In this document: piece after piece, positions 11,932-25,724 of the stretch | Layout of the letters: every line of letters starts with the position of its first letter | Numbering within the stretch: position 1 is the stretch's first letter | DNA from: Glebionis coronaria | Lineage: Eukaryota > Streptophyta > Magnoliopsida > Asterales > Asteraceae | Assembly (NCBI GenBank): GCA_025667525.1 | Contig: CM046877.1 | Coordinates: 34,182,255-34,246,254 of the forward strand | Length of the DNA stretch: 64,000 bases | Direction of reading: 5' to 3' | Notes under the pieces: generated by a model | Databases searched by the model: none | Seen by the model: only the letters and a program-made list of their open reading frames with translations | Told to the model about the DNA's origin: nothing | Made by a program: the position numbers and the translations under genes

Positions 11932-12030
11932 ATGTGTAACCAATACATACTGACTCATCCATTGAACATCTAACGTGTAATCAATACATACCGACTCATC
12001 CATTAAACATCTAACGTGTAGCCAATACGA
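11932..12030. repeat. Short left piece of 41-bp minisatellite
   Basis: About two and a half copies of the 41-bp unit found at 24823-25724 (words TCATCCATTGAACATCTAA and CGTGTAACCAATACATA). It is separated from the main array by an exon-like segment and by LTR element C. Confidence 0.85.
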
Positions 12031-12126
12031 TCTTTAAAAAAATAAAAAGATACAAAAAAATGAAAGCTTCAAGTTTATTTGGTATGTGATATGTATAAAA
12101 AAGTTAATAATGAACAAAAAATATAC

Positions 12127-12290
12127 CTGAAAATGAAGAAAACAGTCCATTTCAAAGCCTTGTCTCTCAAGCTCAGAAGATAAATTTTGAAACCCCAACA
12201 TCCCATTTCTTCCTGAATTTGATGAAGACACAACACATGATGAAACAAGATTATATTCATAACTCATGATCCTTTGATCTTGTTGTTGAT
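12127..12290 (-). pseudogene. Exon-like segment, 3' half, split by element C
   Basis: Minus-strand codons read without a stop from the element C insertion point to a GT donor (exon end TTTCAG, then GTATAT at 12126-12121). The protein has a polar run, then GMLGFQNLSSELERQGFEMD. The last part resembles the region before the basic coiled coil of BOI-type RING ubiquitin ligases (pattern ExDxFLxxQ), where an intron position would be acceptable. The other half continues in frame at 24617 once C and one TTGAT copy are removed. Gene identity is a guess; coding character is better supported than identity. Confidence 0.45.
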
Positions 12291-15200
12291 TGTAACACCC
12301 CCAAATTTACACAATTCAATACAGCGGAAGACTCGTTGGTGTTACGGGATAACACAGTACTCACATCATGGACAACGCATAAAAATCGCGTCGTTTTAAT
12401 AATAAAGCATTTCCATTCATAAATATCAAATTTACATAGGTCCCAAGTCATAGTCATTTCATACAATTTTACAATAGATTTGAATGGAAATTGTTATTTA
12501 AGTGCGGGCCATGAATTCTTGTTGTCTTCCCGAGAATTACCTCCAAGTACCTGAGATAAAACATGTTAAAAGAAAAGGTCAGCGATAACGCCGAGTGAAT
12601 TCATAGAGTTTAATAAATTCCATCAATATAACTTTGGTATAAAAATTATTACAAAAAAATCATTTTGTACAAATCATTTTAATAGGCCATAAAATAGCCA
12701 AAGTCATTTTATACAAATCCTTATCGAAAATCATAATATAGGCATTTGCCTTAAAAATCATTATACGAGCCAATGTCGTAAAAACATCATACAATACGTC
12801 TTATGACGTTGTATGAAAATAAAAACCGTTATATGAATATGGTTATGAAAACCAAAACATGAACATAATATCAATAGTATGACCCTGTATTCCTAGTCAG
12901 GCAATACATCGTAATTCGGAGCGTCTAGTAGTATTTCGTTAATCGGATTATTATAAGCCGCATGACATTGTTACCTTACTAAACCAACAACGGGTAGCTA
13001 ACCCGATACTCAATTTGCCCATCTAAAGTAGCGTGTCGTCACAAAGGTCATGCTATGGAAATCTTCTCATACATAAATTCGCTTACCAATCAATGTGGCA
13101 CGACAAGGATCAACCGTCAAGGCGCGAACTGGGGTGATCGTCCCCAAATAGTACTATTATATGCACAAGCGTCTACCAAATCCCGGTAGTTCACAATTCA
13201 TGCTAATGGGACTTTTAGTGACATAAACTAACTTTAATAATCCATTTTATTTCATATATCGGGTCCTTTAATCATTTATCAGGTCATTCAATCATACGGG
13301 TCCAAATCAATAAACAAACAATCGGGGCAAATGGTGTCCTATTTTATAAAAACTAACATGTTATCTCCCTCGCGGGTTTATAAAACATTTATAAAAACAT
13401 TTAAAAGAGTGCGAGGCTATGAACTCACGTTTATGTGGGAAGGCGGGTTATCGGCAATTCGGACGTACGGTACGTGCTTCAATCACGGAAACCTAGACAA
13501 ATAATACTCGTCTTAGACTCATGTCCAATGACTTTATAAAAATAACAATTATGTATACATATGATGATTATATATATGATGATCCAGTGGGTTTACATGT
13601 TCTCTTTTACTCATTTTAGTGTTATATGTCGATAACTTTTATACTAGTTTACTAGTTTTACCTATTTACGTGTTTTAAATCCAATAAACTTATTATAAGT
13701 TCTTTAACTTGTATTAATCCATGTTATACTTATATTATCAGTATCTATACTTTACAAGTTGGGCCTAAATGGGTTAAGCCCAATAAGTTCTTTTTATAAG
13801 AGTTTAACTTATTTAGTCCAATTATTAGTCCAATATGCTTAGTTAACTCGTTAATGTCCGTATGTCCTATAGTTCGGGTTTTATCGGTTTTTACTTGTAT
13901 TAGTTACTTATATATCAGTATATGACTTTTAAAAACTATACATTAGACGGGTTTGATCGTCTAAGTTTTAATTGGCGAAAAACGTTAATTTTACGGTAAT
14001 AGCCGAAAAAGTCGTAAAAATCAAGTTTATAGTTTTTATTACTTATAAGTATTATTTCACTACCATTTATATAAGTTATTCATTCATTTACCCTTTTACA
14101 TATTTATATAAATAAGTTTTATAAGTTAGTGGGTTTTACTTTTACATTTTATACATTATAATTTGAGTGCTTATATAATAATAATAAACATTAATTCTCA
14201 AAATCTGATTTTCATTTTCATGTTCACCATTTTTATCATATCTAGAGTTCTATAATGAATTAGAAGCTCATTTTTGGGTGACATGTTGTTCATATTATGT
14301 GCTACATTTAACTTAGTTATAGCTACTGCTCATATTAAGTTCATCTTGCCTTAACAGTCCCTACAAAACTGCTTATTCAGATTAGAACACCTAACTTGTT
14401 TTGATCATATCTCACTCATTATATTGATTCCATTGCATGGCCAACTCTCAAATGTGTACAAGACCCATAGCTTACTGTAAATTGATTCTACTTCATCATT
14501 TTATCAGTCTAACATGTGGTTCTTTACTGTTTTTATACAGCCTACCATTTAAACAAGATTTACCCATTTTACTTGTAGTTTGTCCATCTTTTTAAGCATA
14601 TTTATCAACACCAAATCCCCACATAACATTTTTATCATCATATAACCATCATATACATATACAATAGGAAATAAAATACATGATTACATAATCTAAAATA
14701 ACAAGAAGATGAGGAGGACAATCTTTATACCACCAAGTTGATGTAGGTTATCATTTGGATATGGATTTTGATGGAGAAACTTGTGGATAACCATGACCAT
14801 CTTCAAGACCACCAATCTTCATAAACTCCTTGTGGAAAATCAGCCCCAAGACACCATGAAAACTCCTGCTTTGATGTTATAATCACCACCAATCAATAGG
14901 GTTTCAAGAGGGCTTCAACATATATGTAAATAACATAGGCTTTGTGGTTGAATCAATATCAAAGGGTGGTGTTTTTGTGTTAAAGTGGACGGCTACAAAG
15001 GAGAATAGAGAGGAAATTGTAGTTGTTTGCATGTAGTGGAAATGAGTTAGTGGTAAGTGAAAAGTGGTTTTGATGTAAGTAGCTTCACTTGTAAGCTTAG
15101 CTTACAAGTGTAAGCATTATGCTTATAAGTTGACACCTATTTGGTGTGTTGGTGATGTTAGGCCGCCCAATGTGTAGTGGGGTGGGATAAATTAGTTTGT

Positions 15201-15711
15201 CCCATCCCACTAATTTATGCGTATTCCTCGATTCTAGTTTTCTCGATTTGCGTGCCCTCGGGTCGTTTTACGAAAAACGTTTTTATAAATTATGAATCAA
15301 CGGCATAAAACGAATCTAATAAAAATTGTCCCATCAAAAACGGAGTTCGAAAACGTAAATACGTAATCCTAAGGTTTCCGGTTTAGTCGTAAAGGACGTT
15401 AAAATAAAATCGTAAGTCCTAATCTCTTCTCGTAAATTTGTGAGTTTATGAACCAACACAAATTTAAAACTCCAAAATAATATTCACGGACAAATTTATT
15501 TTCTGAAATGTCAGAATGTCACCAAAGACGGTGTATGTAAATGTAAGCACGTAACGTTGAATCCTCCGGTTTAGACGTAGTCGACGCTACTTCAAGACGT
15601 AAATCCAAATTTCTTCGCAAAAATAAGTGAGTTCATATTGTAACATTAAAATAATGTTTTCAAATAAATATTGAGAATAAAATATCAACCATAAATTGAC
15701 AGATTGTCACA
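12291..15711 (-). repeat. 3' LTR of element C
   Basis: 3,421 bp, nearly identical to 21194-24616. In the transcribed (minus) sense it begins TGTGACAATC and ends GTGTTACA. Near 15086-15110 is a perfect inverted repeat with 11-bp arms (CACTTGTAAGC) and a 3-base loop, beside a smaller palindrome and a TATAAG word on the minus strand that may be the promoter. Confidence 0.93.
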
Positions 15712-15726
15712 GCATTTACCCCTAAA
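15712..15726 (-). other. Polypurine tract region of element C
   Basis: Minus-strand TTTAGGGGTAAATGC directly precedes the 3' LTR start TGTGACAA. The same 17-base word on the plus strand (CATTTACCCCTAAACAG) occurs at 15713-15729 and again at 17612-17628. Confidence 0.65.
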
Positions 15727-16559
15727 CAGGATCTTTGTCCTCATAGATCATCTTACTACTCGCTTCTTATGGAGTTAAAGCCATGTGGGTATTTCCTCCA
15801 CATTCGGTCTTTTCTCACATGTGTAATCCATTATAATACGCGAGTTTCATCAAACATAACTACGGGAATAAGATCAGGCTAAATGTTGACTTACTTTCTC
15901 TATCCATGATGTTCACGGGTTTCTGATGAATGCAACTTTTCGCCGATCTAAGCTTTACTAAGAACAATCAGATTTTCACTTGATAGATATTCCATCAAGT
16001 TCGATTTACGAAACATAATTCACGCAGTTCTTGAAGTCCTAGGGTAGATCCAGCTTATATGCCTTTCAATCCCAACTTTTACATCATCTCAATGGTCCCA
16101 TACAACGGGGACTTATATCCCATGATTTGTCAGATCATGAATTCATTTTTCCAAGGTTAAAAATTGTGGCATAACTTCGCTACCCATTTGGCACTTCAAG
16201 ATCTACATTTCATATTCACATAACCTCTTGCCCACTATCGGCAGTCAATAATCAGATCCTAATTTCAATAATCATTTCAGATCTCGCGGGTCGGGTATTT
16301 GGTAAGGTTAGGTTCGCCATCATAGGAAACCTTAAACCTAAAAGACATGTCCAACTCACAATGGGTGTATGTCGGGTGTCTTCATCTCAACTCTTGCTTA
16401 CAGATGCTCTAATATAGATCCTAACAAGATTAGATCTCGATCCTAATACGATAATTATCAATGATAATCTCTCCAAAGGAAAACGATCATACGGTTTATT
16501 ACCAAAGGTCAATCGTTCAAACATAAAGCAGCACTTATATTACTTTGCATCGTTACTTT

Positions 16560-16775
16560 ACCTCGTCCCTTCGATTGGGGTGGTACATAGTACTCTCATC
16601 AAGATTCGTTCACAATGACTTCTGAGCAAATCTCTAGAAATTCGATGCGAAGCGAGGATCTTGATAAAGATGTTCGATACAAGCACACTATGTTTACGTA
16701 ACTCTTTTGCATTTATCATTAACGGGAATGATATTAGCAGATTTGGTCAGTCTGTCGACTATGACCCAAATCGAA
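16560..16775 (-). pseudogene. Decayed Ty3/gypsy integrase core in element C
   Basis: On the minus strand, 16770-16738 translates to VIVDRLTKSA, the gypsy integrase motif around the first catalytic Asp. Further on, at about 16690-16580, come DPRF and a degraded form of the [10 protein letters not shown] motif in different frames. Stops and frameshifts abound, and no integrase could be made from it. Its position downstream of the RT scrap agrees with gypsy order (RT before integrase) on the minus strand. Confidence 0.7.
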
Positions 16776-17963
16776 TCAAATTCAAATGATGACCTTTGCA
16801 ATAGCTAGACGTTTACCAATGTATGAGGCGATGTCTGCCTTCATAATTGCCATCAGTACAACTTCTTCAGACAAAGATACTTTTAGTCATAAATGACATA
16901 AATAGAATACTTATACTTACAAATTCCAACATATCTATATCTCACAATCTCCATATTTAGGCAACCACAAGTGGCCTTTAAAACATTTAACGCTATTGGC
17001 TTCTCAATTTTAATGGTTCACATTAGACGCGAACCCCTTTTATTATCTATATTATCCTTTTTATAAGCATCGGCTATATTTTTAAATTGTTCGGCAATTT
17101 ATTTTGCACCTTCATTATTAAGGAACATGTCCTAATTGGTTCTTTATCTTTTATACATAATGCGTCAGTACTTTCGTTCACTTTCCTGATGAAATAATTA
17201 TCATAACCGTATTTATTCAAAATTCTTTCTTCATATCTTCTATGTTTTAGTTTCGTCTTTACTATTATATTTATCTGTTTTACTCAATCCGACGTTTAAA
17301 GCGTCGATAGTTATTATAATTATATAAATAATAATTATTAAATTTTTATGAAGCGTAAACGTTAAAAGTTTAAATTTCTTAGTTCGACCAATTATAAAAA
17401 TGTTCAAAATAAATTTAAATTTAATTAACAAGATTTTTGGTTGATTTATCGAAAATATTTAATAAGATTCGTAAATGTTCGAAAAACCTCCGTTTATACT
17501 TTGGTCAAAGTTTTCTTAGTTTGAAAAGTAAAAATTGTCGTTTCAAATTTCAAGTTATGGTTTTAATGGGTTTCCTCAATCCTTCTTAGGTTGTCTTAAG
17601 GTATACACAAACATTTACCCCTAAACAGAAGTTTAGTTAAATGGTTTGTGTATAAGGGAATAATCCCTAAAAAAAATCCTTTGTTAAAACATTTGTCAAA
17701 ATATATTCGCACTTTCTTTTTAGTATAACTCAAAGTCTTAAATGACTTCTAAATTTTTAAGAGTAAATTTATATTCCATTATCTATTAATCACACGGTTA
17801 AATCATGTAAAGTATTAAGTCTTAAGTCTTATGTTAAATATTCAAGGTACAATTTCTGATTGTTCGGCCAATTCAGGGCAATCTATAATTAATTATTAAC
17901 TCATTCTCATACTTATAAACAAACAAATGGTCCTTAATGATCTCAAGCATGAATTTTATCAAT

Positions 17964-18050
17964 TTACAGCCTACACACGAGATTCACCAAATTTATGAAT
18001 ACTACATGTGCATTAGTCAATCCAAACGGCATCACGTGAAACTCATAACG
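17964..18050 (-). pseudogene. Decayed Ty3/gypsy reverse transcriptase fragment in element C
   Basis: Minus-strand reading YEFHVMPFGLTNAHVVF, the conserved gypsy RT block (usual form MPFGLTNAPAVF), sits in a 94-residue open frame whose other parts are not recognisable. The Pro after NA is changed to His and the following Tyr-x-Asp-Asp region is not found in frame. Confidence 0.75.
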
Positions 18051-18299
18051 TTCAGTACAAGTACCGGATGTAGTGATTGGAATAGATAATCTCTTTCGCA
18101 GATGCGAAGTTTGATGATAACTATGCCATGGATCAAAAACCTTGTAAATGATCGAACAAATCTTCCATTTCGAGTTATGGATATCGCTTTCGATTGTCAA
18201 TTTACTCAGTTCACAGTAATTTATAAATATAAGGAATGATAACACCATAGCTCTTCATGATGACAGGCTTGGTAGAATAAAATCTTTCTCCGACAACTC

Positions 18300-20800
18300 T
18301 CTTAGTTGTACGGTAATTCCTTTAATTTAGATGGTGCTGACGTGCAGTGCACAAGCCACAGGTGCAACACCGAGAATATAATCAATATTAAATTCAACTT
18401 GCCTTAATGGCGAAAGTCTAGGTAAGTCATCAATAAATACTTACTAAGGTTTCAGATAACAAAAATATCTTTTAATAAATTCATATTAGGTTCTTTCTAG
18501 ATTATAATATCTATGACTAATTCACAATCATTCATGGTATAATTTTAATTCTAAATACATGATATCGTCATCCACCAAGAATTATTTAGATCACTTTTGA
18601 TAATCAACATCTTATCATTTAGGGGAATTCACTTCGAGTTCCCATCAATTAAGACAATGTCGTCATGTCATAATCAATCAATCCATTCTACTGGCACTAT
18701 CAACTTTTCAGTTTCATTGCCGTCGATAAGATGTGACCTTCTCAAAAGACTAATAATATTCTCAATCCTTCCACAAATTCAAGGATATCAGGAGACGTAA
18801 CTACCTTAAAAGAGTAAGGTTAACGCATAATCTACGCGAGAGAATTTCAAATCAGACACAGACGAAAACGTTTAACGAATATGAATATATCCCATATTTT
18901 CATAATTTGAGTACGCATTCGAAAGCTCCTCGGATCGTTACCCAGGTCATTCAAATGAAATCAAATCATAAGAAATGATAGGAACGTCGATACATCCAGT
19001 CGGGTATCAACACTCGGTAATCAGATAACTTTCCTAAGAATCTCACCACGGGAGAATTGGACAAGAAAGAATTGCCAATTGTCAAATAAGACAATTTACA
19101 CAGATGAGTAAATTCGACTTAGAAGAATAGATGCTACAGGAACATATGTAGGTGTCCCTAACACTATGTCCCTATTTTTCACTTCTTGCAGATCTCATAA
19201 AATTCAATCTTTCACAATCTTCAAAGAAAATGTAGTGTTTATTAATCAGTTTTATGGTGACTACTAATCAGCCTTGCATGGTCCATTCCAAATTGTATGT
19301 AGGCGCGCAACTATATACAACTTCAAGATTAACGATGCAATACTCAGTTCGTCAAAATTTTATCATCCATGTTTATAGTAAAAATCATTTTCATGCTTAA
19401 TTCTTAGATAAGAATCAAGAATAAATTTACAAAGATTTTCTTTATTATGAAAACAATTAAGTTTTCCAAAGTGTTTTATAAACAACTTCATTTCGATAGT
19501 GATTATTTACAAATCTCATTTTGAATAATCCTTTTGGTGATGAGAATTCAATTTTTCTCAAGGAATACTGTTTTAACTTATAAAAACAATGAGTGATCTG
19601 CAAAAGAGTGATGAAAAGTTGTTCACCAAGAACTAACTTCAATATATCAAGAAATGAGCTTAGCCAAATAATCATGAGGTTCATGACTTCGATGGCACTC
19701 AGGAATACAAAGAGAATAATCCACAACATAACTTAATTCAAGATGAGTACTTGTTCAATGGTTTCATTACTAATGCGAACATTAGGAAGAAGCAATAAAA
19801 GATAGATAACATCAATACATGTAGAATTTAGCAATCAAAGGTAGTCTTTTCATTAATCACAAACAAGTTAAATTGTACCGTAACACATTGCGTGTCACTA
19901 TGTCATACAATTCTCAGCACTCATCCTACCAACTGATGTCTCAGTTAAGTTAGGGATTTTTAGAAGATACCATAATGAATGCTAATCTACAAGAGTCATT
20001 AGGTGTTCCACATGTCCCGGAAGATCCATCGGTCTCAATACATAAGAAGATTTCTTCAATTTATTTCTTGGACACTGGGCATCCTCATTAGTGGACAATG
20101 GCCTAGGAACAACCCTTAACACGAATCAACAATCATTTAAAACCTTATAATTCAATCACAAAACTTAACGACTTCTATTAACAATCTCATATTTCATACG
20201 GGTTAAATTTTACTTTATTCAAGTTTTAACAAATTTTATACTCAATTCGATATCCTACCTCAATCTCCAATACTTTCAATCTTATTCTTCGGCCTTGTAA
20301 AGGCAATAAAAGCTCAATATGATCAACACTTAATTTCTGATCCTATATCTCTTACAACAACAATTATCAAATGAGTCACTAGTATGAGATGACTCATACA
20401 TTCAACTAGACTTCTTGGAAAGGTATTAGTGGCATGAGGCTTTTGGGTAATGGTTCCAATGACAGCCTCAAGTGCAACATTCACCCTTTCGATTTCAATT
20501 TTAAGAATTGGATGACAACGAATCAGATGACACCTTTCCAAGTGGTAACGTTTTGTCAAACTCCACTCTATAAGGAAAGATCGTCATAACATTGATATCA
20601 GTTTGAATCTTGCCAATTCTTCTTCAGTATCACAATCAACTAATATCTACATTTCTACGAATATCAACCATTTGTTGGGATCATAAATATCCACAACTTG
20701 GTTTAGATCTAGGATAGCTAGAATTCCTACGAGAATAGCTTCGATTAATTTACTAGGGAAGTTAGGGTTACTTGTGACAATCTATGTCGTATAAATACCT
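18300..20800 (-). other. Interior of element C, unrecognised (expected gag and protease side)
   Basis: By position this should hold gag and protease. I see only short frames with no CCHC knuckle or D-T/S-G motif that I can support. It is treated as decayed coding or replaced sequence. Confidence 0.5.
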
Positions 20801-20846
20801 CGTATAAATATCAAAATAATCATCAAACAATCATGTAATCAAATTA

Positions 20847-20992
<146 letters not shown>

Positions 20993-21176
20993 CAAGTTAT
21001 ATATATATATTAAAATAACACTTCTCAGTCTGGCCTTGTCGGTAACTCGGGAATTCTTCGGCACCGTTATAGTCAAAAGATTTTTAGACATTTTGAGAAA
21101 AATGTTTATAGTTAAAAGATTTTGAAATGTTTTATTCAAAACCTTGGTTTTAAAAATCTTTCGTTCTCTATAACGA

Positions 21177-21190
21177 GAGCTCTGGTACCA
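21177..21190 (-). other. Primer binding site of element C
   Basis: Minus-strand TGGTACCAGAGCTC, three bases inside the 5' LTR. It matches the initiator methionine tRNA PBS TGGTATCAGAGC with one change. Confidence 0.85.
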
Positions 21191-21193
21191 AAC

Positions 21194-24100
21194 TGTAACA
21201 CCCCCAAATTTACACAATTCAATACAGCGGAAGACTCGTTGGTGTTACGGGATAGCACAGTACTCACATCATGGACAACGCATAAAAATCGCGTCGTTTT
21301 AATAATAAAGCATTTCCATTCATAAATATCAAATTTACATAGGTCCCAAGTCATAGTCATTTCATACAATTTTACAAAAGATTTGAATGGAAATTGTTAT
21401 TTAAGTGCGGGCCATGAATTCTTGTTGTCTTCCCGAGAATTACCTCCAAGTACCTGAGATAAAACATGTTAAAAGAAAAGGTCAGCGATAACGCCGAGTG
21501 AATTCATAGAGTTTAATAAATTCCATCAATATAACTTTGGTATAAAAATTATTACAAAAAAATCATTTTGTACAAATCATTTTAAGAGGCCATAAAATAG
21601 CCAAAGTCATTTTATACAAATCCTTATCGAAAATCATAATATAGGCATTTGCCTTAAAAATCATTATACGAGCCAATGTCGTAAAAACATCATACAATAC
21701 GTCTTATGACGTTGTATGAAAATAAAAACCGTTATATGAATATGGTTATGAAAACCAAAACATGAACATAATATCAATAGTATGACCCTGTATTGCTAGT
21801 CAGGCAATACATCGTAATTCGGAGCGTCTAGTAGTATTTCGTTAATCGGATTATTATAAGCCGCATGACATTGTTACCTTACTAAACCAACAACGGGTAG
21901 CTAACCCGATACTCAATTTGCCCATCTAAAGTAGCGTGTCGTCACAAAGGTCACGCTATGGAAATCTTCTCATACATAAATTCGCTTACAAATCAATGTG
22001 GCACGACGGGGATCAACTGTCAAGGCGCGAACTGGGGTGATCGTCCCCAAATAGTACTATTATATGCACAAGCGTCTACCAAATCCCGGTAGTTCACAAT
22101 TCATGCTAATGGGACTTTTAGTGACATAACCTAACTTTAATAATCCATTTTATTTCATCTATCGGGTCCTTTAATCATTTATCGGGTCATTCAATCATAC
22201 GGGTCCAAATCAATAAACAAACAATCGGGACAAATGGTGTCCTATTTTATAAAAACTAACATGTTATCTCCCTCGCGGGTTTATAAAACATTTATAAAAA
22301 CATTTAAAAGAGTGCGAGGCTATGAACTCACGTTGATGTGGGAAGGCGGGTTATCGGCAATTCGGACGTACGGTATGTGCTTCAATCACAGAAACCTAGA
22401 CAAATAATACTCGTCTTAGACTCATGTCCAATGACTTTATAAAAATAACAATTATGTATACATATGATGATTATATATATATGATGATACAGTGGGTTTA
22501 CATGTTCTCTTTTACTCATTTTAGTGTTATATGTCGATAACTTTTATACTAGTTTACTAGTTTTACCTATTTACGTGTTTTAAATCCAATAAACTTATTA
22601 TAAGTTCTTTAACTTGTATTAATCCATGTTATACTTATATTATCAGTATCTATACTTTACAAGTTGGGCCTAAATGGGTTAAGCCCAATAAGTTCTTTTT
22701 ATAAGAGTTTAACTTATTTAGTCCAATTATTAGTCCAATATGCTTAGTTAGCTCGTTAATGTCCGTATGTCCTATAGTTCGGGTTTTATCGGTTTTTACT
22801 TGTATTAGTTACTTATATATAAGTATATGACTTTTAAAAACTTTAAATTAGACGGGTTTGATCGTCTAAGTTTTAATTGACGAAAAACGTTAATTTTACG
22901 GTAATAGCCGAAAAAGTCGTAAAAATCAAGTTTATAGTTTTTATTACTTATAAGTATTATTTCACTACCATTTATATAAGTTCTTCATTCATTTACCCTT
23001 TTACATATTTATATAAATAAGTTTTATAAGTTAGTGGGTTTTACTTTTACATTTTATACATTATAATTTGAGTGCTTATATAATAATAATAAACATTAAT
23101 TCTCAAAATCTGATTTTTATTTTCATGTTCACCATTTTTATCATATCTAGAGTTCTATAATGAATTAGAAGCTCATTTTTGGGTGACATATTCTTCATAT
23201 TATGTGCTACATTTAACTTAGTTATAGCTACTGCTCATTTTAAGTTCATCTTGCCTTAACAGTCCCTACAAAACTGCTTATTCAGATTAAAACACCTAAC
23301 TTGTTTTGATCATATCTCACTCATTATATTGATTCCATTGCATGGACAACTCTCACATGTGTACAAGACCCATAGCTTACTGTAAATTGATTCTACTTCA
23401 TTATTTTATCAGTCTAACATGTGGTTCTTTACTGTTTTTATACAGCCTACCATTTAAACAAGATTTACCCATTTTACTTGTAGTTTGTCTATCTTTTTAA
23501 GCATGTTTATCAACACCAAATCCCCACATAACATTTTTATCATCATATAACCATCATATACATATACAATAGGAAATAAAATACATGATTACATAATCAA
23601 AAATAACAAGAAGATGAGGAGGATAATCTTTATACCACCAAGTTGATGTAGGTTATGATTTGGACATGGATTTTGATGGAGAAACTTGTGGATAACCATG
23701 ACCATCTTCAAGACCACCAATCTTCATAAACTCCTTGTGGAAAATCAGCCCCAAGACACCATGAAAACTCCTCCTTGGATGTTATAATCACCACCAATCA
23801 ATAGGGTTTCAAGAGGGCTTCAACATATATGTAAATAACATAGGCTTTGTGGTTGAATCAAGATCAAAGGATGGTGTTTTTGTGTTAAAGTGGACGGCTA
23901 CAAAGGAGAGTAGAGAGGAAATTGTAGTTGTTTGCATGTAGTGGAAATGAGTTAGTGGTAAGTGAAAAGTGGTTTTGATGTAAGTAGCTTCACTTGTAAG
24001 CTTAGCTTACAAGTGTAAGCATTATGCTTATAAGTTGACACCTATTTGGTGTGTTGGTGATGTTAGGCCGCCCCATATGTAGTGGGATGGGATAAATTAG

Positions 24101-24616
24101 TTTGCCCCATCCCACTAATTTACGGGTATTCCTCGATTCTAGTTTTCTCGATTTACGTGCCCTCGGGTCGTTTTACGAAAAACGTTTTTATAAATTATGA
24201 ATCAACGGCACAAAACGAATCTAGTAAAAATTGTCTCATCAAAAACGGAGTTCGAAAACGTAAATACGTAATCCTAAGGTTTCCGGTTTAGTCGTAAAGG
24301 ACGTTAAAATAAAATCGTAAGTCCTAATCTCTTCTCGTAAATTTGTGAGTTTATGAACCAACACAAATTTAAAACTCCAAAATAATATTCACGGACAAAT
24401 TTATTTTCTGAAATGTCAGAATGTCACCAAAGACGGTGTATGTAAACGTAAGCACGTAACGTTGAATCCTCTGGTTTAGACGTAGTCGACGCTACTTCAA
24501 GACGTAAATCCAAATTTCTTCCCAAAAATAAGTGAGTTCATATTGTAACATTAAAATAATATTTTCATATATATATTGAGAATTAAATATCAACCATAAA
24601 TTGACGGATTGTCACA
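21194..24616 (-). repeat. 5' LTR of element C
   Basis: 3,423 bp partner of the left LTR, beside the primer binding site and hence the 5' LTR. It carries the same 11-bp-arm inverted repeat at 23991-24015. No long reading frame is present. Confidence 0.93.
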
Positions 24617-24723
24617 TTGATCCTCAAAAATAGGAGCACCATTCATCTAAGGCATATTAGAGAAGCTCATAGTATCGTTGTAGTAATAGGAATTATAATT
24701 CTGACAATGATCGGAAAAAAACT
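24617..24723 (-). pseudogene. Exon-like segment, 5' half, split by element C
   Basis: Minus-strand reading in the frame that joins 12127-12290 gives FSDHCQNYNSYYYNDTMSF, a short piece, an in-frame TAG at 24647-24649, and then MNGAPIFEDQ up to the insertion point. Composition (N, Y, S, Q rich) is that of a disordered plant regulatory protein N-terminus. The single TAG and the lack of a clear start mean it is no longer functional. Confidence 0.4.
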
Positions 24724-24822
24724 GTGCTTGAACAACCATACTTAGATGAAACAATAACACAAAAAGAAGCAATCTTTGCTTGTGTGACAATTAATGGGTA
24801 GGTTGAAAGGATCTTGTGGGGT

Positions 24823-25724
24823 GATCCATTGAACATATAACGTGTAACCAATACATACCGACTCATCCATTGAACATCTATCGTGTAACCAATACAAACC
24901 GACTCATCCAATGAACATATAACGTGTAACCAATACATACCGACCCATCCATTAAACATATAACGTGTAACCAATACATACCGACTCGTCCATTGAACAT
25001 CTAACGTGTAACCAATAAAAACTGACTCGTCCATTGAACATATAATGTGTAACCAATACATACCGACTCATCCATTGAACATCTAACGTGTAACCAATGC
25101 AAAATGACTCATCTATTAAAAATCTAACGTGTAACCAATACATACCGACTCATCCATTGAACATCTAACGTGTAACCATTGCAAACCGACTCATCCATTA
25201 AAAATATAACGTGTAACCAATACATACCGACTCATCCATTAAACATCTAACGTGTAACCAATACATACCTACTCGTGCATTGAACATCTAACATGTAACC
25301 AATACAAACCGACTCGTCCATTGAACATATAACGTGTAACCAATACATACCGACTCATCCATTGAACATCTAACGTGTAACCAATGCAAACTGACTCATT
25401 CATTAAACATATAACGTGTAAACAATACATACCGACTCATCCATTGAACATCTAACGTGTAACCAATGCAAACCGACTCATCCATTAAACATATAACGTG
25501 TAACCAATACATACCGACTCATCCATTGAACATCTAACATGTAACCAATACATACCGAGTCATCCATTAAACATGTAACGTGTAACCAATACATACCGAC
25601 TCGTCCATTGAACATATAATGTGTAACCAATACATACCGACTCATCAATTGAACATCTAACGTGTAACCAATACATACAGACTAATCCATTGAACATCTA
25701 ACGTGTAACCAATACATACCGACA
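24823..25724. repeat. 41-bp minisatellite array, about 22 copies
   Basis: Tandem units of the type CCGACTCATCCATTGAACAT followed by CTAACGTGTAACCAATACATA. Alternating variants (AACATCT against AACATAT, AATACATA against AATGCAAA) give a partial 82-bp higher-order pattern. Reading frames across it are repeat artefacts. The right end runs directly into a truncated CACTA palindrome, sharing the bases CCGAC. Confidence 0.95.

Noticed and set aside
12257..12466. Frame of 69 codons, repeated at 21136-21369 on the minus strand
   Set aside because: It lies across the LTR ends of element C and duplicates only because the LTRs are repeats.
17240..17431. Ile/Lys-rich minus-strand frame of 63 codons
   Set aside because: Low-complexity AT-rich sequence in the decayed interior of element C.
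24693..25143. Overlapping minus-strand frames rich in YWLHV and MDESV repeats
   Set aside because: They are translations of the 41-bp minisatellite in its three phases, with no independent support.
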